From: Mesostigma viride
Lineage: Eukaryota; Streptophyta; Mesostigmatophyceae; Mesostigmatales; Mesostigmataceae
Assembly: GCA_009746045.1 (NCBI GenBank)
Contig: RPFO01000175.1
Location: 4,498,100-4,562,099 of the forward strand
Length of the DNA: 64,000 nucleotides
Reading direction: 5' to 3'
The notes below the pieces were generated by a model. It did no database searches. It was not told the DNA's origin and saw nothing but the letters and a program-made list of their open reading frames with translations. Below are positions 57,821 through 64,000 of this stretch, one piece after another (the stretch's first letter is position 1; every line of letters begins with the position of its first letter). Made by a program: the position numbers and the translations under genes.

Positions 57821-60542
57821 GAGGCTCGGCTCCACCCGCAAGAAGCGGCTTGCCGTCCCCTTCCGCGCGCACAACCAGCCCTCTGACCGCAGCGAGTGGG
57901 CGCACCCGGACGCCGCCCTAATGCTGACCACCCTGGCCTACTACCAGGACGGGCTGACCCTGGGCCAGATGGTCGAAGGCCTGCGCACCCTGCTCGACAT
58001 GGCGCCCAGCACCCAGGCCCACTTTTACAACGGGTGGTTGGCGATATGCAGCAGGCCAGGACAGGGTGGCCCTGCCGCTGCCTCACCTGCAATAGTAAAA
58101 GGGGCTGCCATGTCAGGTTCCTTCCCAAACGGCGTGGAAGACATGAATGGGGAAGACGAGGAAAAGGAATGGGCGGCCATCGACATGGTCGAAAAGGTCG
58201 ATCTCACCAACGCGGTCAACCTCGCACTGCTTCACCGCAAGCTGGGGCGTAACATGGAGGTCATCAACTTCTGGCTGGCTTACTGCCTGTTCCCGCGCGA
58301 GACCAACCAGTTTGAGAAGCGGATGAGCGCAAGTGCGTGGGACCTCGCGCAGGCGTCTGGCACGCAGGGCCGCGTGGTGGGCTTTTCCGGCACCAACGAC
58401 CTGCACCGGCTCATGCCACTCCAGGTGTCCCAGAACGACCTGCCCTCCCTCCAGGGCACAAGCGGTAAGATGCTGGACCTGTTGCTGCGGGAGGATGAAG
58501 AGGCGGGGTCTTACACCACCCTGGCGGCCAATGCGGGCCCGTCCTGGCTAGCCACGCTTGATCTGTGCGTGGAACGTGGGGTCAACGTGTTACTTGACGC
58601 GGGGGCGTTCCTGGTAGGGGCGAGCAACCGCGGTGCGGCCGAGTATTTGCTGCCATGCTTGCTGCTCGGCCCTTCCAGTGGCGGCACCGCCCCCACCGGT
58701 GCCGGCACGAATGGCAGGCAATCAATCAGTAACAGCAAGCAGCAAGCTCATAATAGCCAAATGAAGCACCGGGCTCAATTGAAAGGCAAAGCCGTCTCGG
58801 GAAGAGGATGCCATCAGCAGCAGCAAGTGCAGCAGGGGCAACAGCAGCAGCGACAACAACGACAGAGTCAGACAGGCTGCGGGCGGGCGGCCTTCAGGGA
58901 GCGCTTCCCCGGCGTCATCTATTTCGATACCACCCTGCGCGAGTGGATGGTGCGTGACCGCAGCGGCTGGTGCGTTCCCTTGTCCCGCTCCCCCATCGCC
59001 CCAGCAGACGCGTTTGTCATCTACGACGAGTCACGCTGCCGGGGGACGGACCTCAAGCTGCGCCCCGACGCGCTGGCACTCGTCACGCTGTCGGCGCGCA
59101 TGACCAAGGACAAGCTGATGCAGGCGGCGGGCCGCATGCGCCAGCTGGACAAGGGACAGCGGCTGCTGCTGGTGGGGAACGCAGAGCTCAGCGACAAAGT
59201 GGTCAAGGCCAATGGGCTGGCAGATGTCACATGGCCGGCTAGGACTAGGGCTCAGGCTGCTGACTTGGTCAATGGGAGGCAGGTGGAGTACTGCATACGG
59301 CCGTCGCACGTCATGCGTGTGGTCATGGCCAACACGGTGGAAGCCACCCAGGAGGGGCTCGTGCGCGCAAGCGTGCAGGGAGTTCATTTCGGGTGCACCC
59401 ATGGCGCCCCTCAGCGGGCTCTAGTGGATGAGGACCAGGCGCTGGGGAGCATGTACGCATCAGCGCTCACGGAGCAATGGGCAGCGGAGCTGGTCGACAA
59501 GTTGGTGGCGCAGGGGGTGGATCGATGCAAGGGTGCGGGCAGTCTGGATGGTGGCATGGCGGCGATGCTGGCAAAGATTCGTGACCGCGGGCGGAGGTAC
59601 GGGGGTGACTTCCACGTGGTCGTCTCTCAGGTGGCGCTGGGGGGTGAGTGCGAGCGAGAGCTGGAGATGCAAGTAGAGAAGGAGGTCGAGATGGAGGTAG
59701 AGCTGCCAAGTTACACACCCAGGGCAGAGCTTGCGTGGGATTACGCCAGCATCTTTGGCGCAAAATCTCCCACGGGGCTGCCCACGCAGGTGCTGTCGCT
59801 CAGGGACGTGATGGGATGGCTGGATCCGACCGGGTTGAAAGGGATGCCTTGGCCGGGCAGCGTCTGGGTGACGTCCAATTTCCTGCACGGGACCCGGGAG
59901 CACGATGCGGCGACGAGTTGCGATGGGATGAAGTTGAACGAGTTCCTGCGGGCGGTCGACGCGGTGCTGTATTTTCGGACCAGGGGCGAGGCGCTGCTGC
60001 TCTCGGAAGGCGAAGCTGACGCCGTGTTGGCGCTGCTGTGGGAAAGAGACGGCCTTGTCCGGCAAGCCGGCCACCCCTTGAATCGTGGGAGCCGTCAGGC
60101 AAGTGTGGCAGCTTCGTCTATCACTGGCACTCGAGTGGAGCTCTTCCACCTGTCCTATGCCGGCCGTGCGCCCAGTGCCAAGCCTCACAAGCTTGAGGCA
60201 CCCCAGGCAACCACGCATTGTCCAAGGGTTGCCGCAGCCATCAACAACCGCCGCCCGAGCTTGAATTCTTTCTTGGTTTCTGGCCAGCGACCTGCGCTAC
60301 TGGTTGACAGCCCACATGCTACCTTTCCGTGCATGGGCTCGCTGTGTGCAAAGGTAGCCACCTCGCTGTTACTGTTCAGCGGCGGGACATCCTACAGCAA
60401 GCAGGAGCATCATGATGAGCTCCACCGTTTGCTACGCTGCGATGGGTCATTGGCCAGGGAGATTGTGGTCATGAGGGGGCGTCTCCACCATTTCCCACGG
60501 AGTGATCTGGAACGAGTGGCTCTGCACTACAAGGAAAAATAG
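57821..60542 (+). CDS. DUF3645-containing C-terminal exon of the giant protein
   Basis: It continues the frame from 55998 and ends at a stop codon at 60540-60542. With the main exon this gives about 3,177 residues. Conserved blocks are LAVPFRAHNQPSDRSEWAHP, LTTLAYYQDGLTL (DUF3645), FPRETNQFEKRMSASAWDLA, FSGTNDLHRLMPLQ (58378 on), VLLDAGAFLVGASN, RGTDLKLRPDALALVTLSAR (near 59040) and QAAGRMRQLDKGQRLLLVG (near 59118). The last two resemble helicase motifs V and VI, so with the P-loop and DESD box the protein looks like a diverged nucleic-acid-type ATPase. That is inference. A Gln-rich insert (58810-58870) is specific to this copy. The end (LLLFSGGTSYSKQEHHDELH) fits the family's LFAGQLY.....Y..L block, so the protein is complete at its C-terminus. 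Confidence 0.9.
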
Positions 60543-61003
60543 ACAGGCTGAGGCGGACATGCAGTGGATTTGTCCACGAAGGCTGCGCTGGGCAGCGCGA
60601 CATTGTACACAAACAGCTTTGAGATGGCACATTAATTGTGACAAGTACGGCCGATTCGGCTGGGCCGGTTTTTGCTCGTGATGCATGTTATTGTCAATAT
60701 TACGGTCATAGCGGTAGCTTTGTTATATTGCATGATCTCAGCAGGGGCATTCCAGCTCAATGTGTTCAATAAAGAGCACTCATATGAGCACATGCACACA
60801 ACGTTTTACAAGTTACAAACACCTATGGTTGAGACAAAGTTAGCTCGAGCCGGGATGAAACTGCATGCATATGATTGCAAACACGCGGCGGGGTGGTGGA
60901 TATCGCAGGGAGAATCTAGCTGCTTCTAGTTATATAGAGTAAAACCGGCCCCACCGTCCTAGAGATCCTCGAAATCTTCACGTAAGCCAGCCATTAATTA
61001 ATG
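60543..61003. other. 3' flank of the large gene with an AATAAA
   Basis: No further gene is seen. An AATAAA at 60768-60773 lies about 225 bp after the stop and could be the polyadenylation signal, though many protists use other signals. Confidence 0.45.
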
Positions 61004-61680
61004 AATTCATAAGCACGTGACTGCGTCATGTGGGTGTCAATACAGAGTAAAGGAACCTTCAACCCTATATATACACAGCGAGAAGGACGCCATCGAGGGC
61101 GGCCTAGCTTCTCTCACTGCCGCAAGTGGGCAGGCCACCGAGCGCTCTCTCCACAGCCGGCATGGTGCCTGCTGGGGCGCAACACTGTGGGTGCAATACA
61201 TGAACCAGTGCAATACCATAGTAGGTCGGCTGACGCATAGCTTATGCTACATAGGTGAGGTGGGGTCAAGACGTTGGCTTTAAGGCGCAAGCTGACGGCC
61301 ACAAGGTGCCAGAGCTAATTGAAGGTACTATAACGCTGTGCGCTGATATCATTTTAAGTGCTATTATGCCTAAGCTATCCCATAATGGATCGCCCCCACT
61401 CTAGACAACTAGCTTGAGTGCTCTATCCCGCGGGGGAGCCCGGGGGCCGGGGCTTCCATAGTTTCTTGTTGACATAAAGGTCCCCGCGCCGGACGCCAGT
61501 ACACTTGGGGCTTCTCGGGGTTGGTCTTGTGGCGGATGTAGTCGGGCCACTGATCGCGGCGTTGCTGCTGCTGGGCTGGCGGATCAGGTCGATCGTCGTG
61601 TCAAGCGACCAGGAGGTGTTCACCAGCTTCTTGCGGCGAGAGAGGAACCGAACTCGGGCTGTGATCGGTCGCTGAAGGTG
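61004..61680. repeat. ~0.7-kb direct duplication, copy 1 (with LINE ORF1-like end)
   Basis: It begins CATAAGCACGTGACTGCGTC and includes AGTAAAGGAACCTTCAACCC and GTGCAATACATG. On the minus strand (61423-61690) it carries the end of an ORF1-like protein (NTSWSLD, KCTGVRRGDLYVNKKLWKP). Copy 2 follows at 61726. Confidence 0.85.
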
Positions 61681-61715
61681 AGGACCACTGGACTGTCAGA
61701 GAAAGCCAGCCATTG

Positions 61716-62640
61716 ATTAATTAATAAGCACGTGACTGTGTCATGTGGGTGTCAATACAGAGTAAAGGAACCTTCAACCCTATATATACACAGCGAGAAG
61801 GAGGGAGGGCGCCCTATACTAGCTTCTCTCACTGCCGCAAGTGGGCAGGCCACAGAGCGCTCTCTTCACGTACAGCCGGCATGGTGCATGCTGGGGCACA
61901 ACACTGTGGGTGCAATACATGCATGAACCAGTGCAATACCATAGGTAGGCTGACGCATAATAGCTTATGCTACATAGGTGAGGTGGGCTCAAGACGTCGG
62001 CTAAGGCGCAAGCTGATGACCACAAGGTGCCAGAGCTAATTGAAGGTACTAGCTATAACGAGCTGTGCACTGATATCATTTCAAGTGCTGTAATGCCCGT
62101 AAGCTATCCCATAATCGATTGCCCCCATCTAGACAACTAGCTTGAGTGCTCTATCCCGGGGGAGCCCGGGGGGGCTTCCACAGTTTCTTGTTGACATAAA
62201 GGTCCCCGCCTGGCGCCAGCTAGTACACTTGGGGCTTCTCGGGGTTGGTCTTGTGGCGGATGTAGCGCTCGATCGGGCCACTATAATCGCGGCGTTGCTG
62301 CTGCTGGGCTGGCGTCAGGTCGTCGTCAAGCGACCAGGAGGTGTTCGGCCAGCTTCTTCCGGCGAGACATGCAGGAACCAAACTCGGGCTGTGATGTCGC
62401 TGAAGATGAGGACCACTGGAGGGGGCCCAGCCTTGGCCCGTGGATGGGGCAGGCGGTAGGCGCCCTGCAGTGTCGCCCCTGGCAGCGCCATGCACGCCAA
62501 GAGTTGTTTCTTCAGCTCGTCGAGACGAGAGTCTCGGGGTCTCCTCCGGCTGCATGTCGAAGCGCCTGAGGATGCCCCCGGCAGCTTCGACGACCATAAG
62601 TTCAATGAACACAAGGCTACTATACACATTTCCATAGCTC
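61716..62640. repeat. ~0.7-kb direct duplication, copy 2, extending into ORF1-like sequence
   Basis: It repeats copy 1 with about 5-10 percent differences and small indels. It then continues further into the minus-strand ORF1-like frame (62220-62704: RLPPAPSTGQGW, WSLDDDLTPAQQQQRRDYSG), which matches the fragment at 37195-37692. Both copies end in disrupted frames. Confidence 0.8.
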
Positions 62641-63167
62641 GACCATTCACGTTCACAAGAATGGATCTACGTTGACGTAATGAAAAAATTGCTGACGGCG
62701 ACATGGGTGACGGCGGCGCTCAGAACTTTTGCGTCTGAGCTCCAAATTCAGTCAGATCACTTGCATGCGCATGCGTCTCCTCAAGACACACCTGCCAGTA
62801 TAATCGGTTACGACTGAAATGCAATATTGAAAAATTTACGCACGTGACAGGATTCAGGCTACGACGACCCCGAAAGCTAAACTTGGTCTGGAAAAAGAGC
62901 TTTCCGGTGTTCACGCCTCTGACTTACTCTCTCACGACCTACCTAACTATAGTAGAGCCTTGCCTGATTTTATCTAAGCTAGCGACGGTACTTAGAAGTG
63001 ATAAGGAGCTATATTGAGGATGAGACCTTGGCCGACGTGACGATTCAGTTCTCAATGCATGTATTCTTATACATCCGCCGGCTATAATAAGCCATACAAC
63101 AATTCAATTCAGGATATTACGAAGGAAACACTAATACGCCATGACCCAAGCTAAGAGCTATAAAGCC
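62641..63167. other. No gene seen
   Basis: AT-balanced DNA with only short unsupported frames; a 64-codon minus frame at 62720-62914 has no recognisable domain. Confidence 0.5.
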
Positions 63168-63208
63168 ATTAATTAATTAATTAATTAATAATTAATTAAT
63201 TAATTAAT
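63168..63208. repeat. ATTA/TTAA tetranucleotide run
   Basis: About ten ATTA units with one AATA interruption. Similar runs end or flank most LINE copies in the window (35175, 35750, 42855, 43330), so this is probably the tail or target of the adjoining minus-strand LINE. Confidence 0.85.
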
Positions 63209-63535
63209 AGACATGTGACTACGTCACGTGAGCATAAGTTCTCAGTGGGAGGGGAACATGGGATGGAATGGATGGTGTAAGCTATCTAGGTCCTAGTTAT
63301 AGGGGTGTGGGCACCGCGGCCCGAATCGCTATGCCTGTCATATACGCGGTCACACGCGGATCGAGCCCCCACAGACTTGGGGGTGGTCTCCTTCATCACT
63401 ACTTGCCATCTATCCTTGCGTACCATCTGCCTCCAGATTACAGACATTAACCAGGAGGCTGCCTGGGTGTGAGCCCCCGTCACGTCTAGTGTAGCACTAG
63501 TCCATGCCGAGTCTATCACGAAAAGTCCACGGGTG
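63209..63535 (-). mobile_element. 5'-truncated LINE 3' end, minus strand
   Basis: 63302-63535 matches 33641-33870 (GGGGTGTGGGCACCGCGG to AAAGTCCACGGGTG on the plus strand). The minus frame reads DSAWTSATLDVTG, then VIWRQMVRKDRWQVVMKETT, which is the C-terminal tail of the family-1-like reverse transcriptase. It ends toward the ATTA run at 63168. Confidence 0.8.
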
Positions 63536-63769
63536 CAGTGTCATAAAGCCATAACACACGCCGAGTGCAATTCACAAGGGACAACGGCTGCATAAATGAC
63601 CGCCGACATGCGTGTATGCTCGGGCCGACATCCGGACCCTCGCCTACAGGACCAACGCATGTCCAGATCTAATTATATATACTTATAAGGACCACTACTA
63701 AAGTACGCGGTGCGGCGCGACTGCACCGGCCCACAGTCGGTACTATACAATGGGGCCACGTCAATCAAG
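63536..63769. other. No gene seen
   Basis: Unassigned DNA between two LINE ends. Confidence 0.5.
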
Positions 63770-63885
63770 ATAAATTTAGAGTTAGCTTAGTTAGGTTTCG
63801 CGCGGCTTTTGCGGCTCACCCCCATCCATCAGCAAGGGAATACGTGCTATACACGATCTCCCCGCGGAGTTGAATGTTATGGTTA
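63770..63885 (+). mobile_element. Diverged family-2 LINE tail
   Basis: TTAGAGTTAGCTTAGTTAGG, GCGGCTTTTGCGGCTCACCC, CATCCATCA, ACGTGCTA.ACACGATCTCC and CGGAGTTGAATGTTAT follow the order of the 3' UTR at 36575-36675, with many differences. It is an old 5'-truncated copy. Confidence 0.6.
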
Positions 63886-64000
63886 GTAGGAGTACATGTA
63901 GCAAATATCCCTGATAAGGGGCGTATGGCTTTTAATACAGCATTCTAGCTGCAGGCTACTTCCTGCAAGGGTACGGTGTAAACTACATGCCTGCTCTGGG
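63886..64000. other. No gene seen
   Basis: Right-hand edge of the window; nothing recognised. Confidence 0.5.

Overview
The window is nuclear-type eukaryotic DNA. It has GT-AG introns, a very large multi-domain protein gene, non-LTR (LINE) and LTR retroelements, microsatellites and a long satellite array. The gene-rich part is GC-rich and has few introns, which suggests a protist, possibly an alga or a stramenopile. The sequence alone does not fix the species. Only two protein-coding loci look like host genes: an ankyrin-repeat protein near 44 kb and a giant protein with DUF3638 and DUF3645 domains at 47-60.5 kb. Everything left of 43 kb is repeat or transposon DNA.

Layout. 1-6.35 kb: a broken copia-like LTR retroelement on the minus strand, running off the left edge. 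6.85-7.8 kb: a GT-rich minisatellite. 7.93-27.69 and 29.26-30.53 kb: about 21 kb of a satellite with a 40-bp monomer (over 500 copies). It has clear higher-order structure, including a perfect tandem pair of 2,863-bp units. Its monomer almost lacks stop codons, so it carries very long but spurious open frames. 27.69-29.26 kb: the satellite is interrupted by a 1,558-bp compound insertion made of five 206-bp palindromes separated by four 132-bp spacers, each carrying a tRNA-3'-half-like segment. 30.5-30.7 kb: a CA-rich microsatellite, followed by a tRNA-Ser-like relic.

31-43 kb is a mosaic of nested repeats. It holds a 153-bp tandem repeat, a dispersed motif with the palindrome CCAACGGCCGTTGG, and fragments of at least two LINE families on both strands, most of them 5'-truncated. 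It also holds an L1-ORF1-like coding fragment, a ~230-bp tandem repeat and a large inverted repeat. 43.4-45 kb carries the intact ankyrin gene on the minus strand.

47.3-60.5 kb holds the DUF3638/DUF3645 gene on the plus strand. Two exons (49187-55998 and 57821-60542) are well supported by splice sites, phase and conserved motifs. A third, upstream exon (to 48035) is plausible. 61-64 kb returns to LINE debris, including a ~0.7-kb direct duplication, one relative of which also sits in the last intron of the giant gene.

The most unusual object is the palindromic compound element. Both arms of a given palindrome carry the same variant bases, so the arms evolve together. One palindrome is a hybrid of two arm types, and one spacer is inverted relative to the other three. 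This does not match any transposon family I can name. It would fit an element that replicates or recombines through hairpin ends, or local amplification by template switching.
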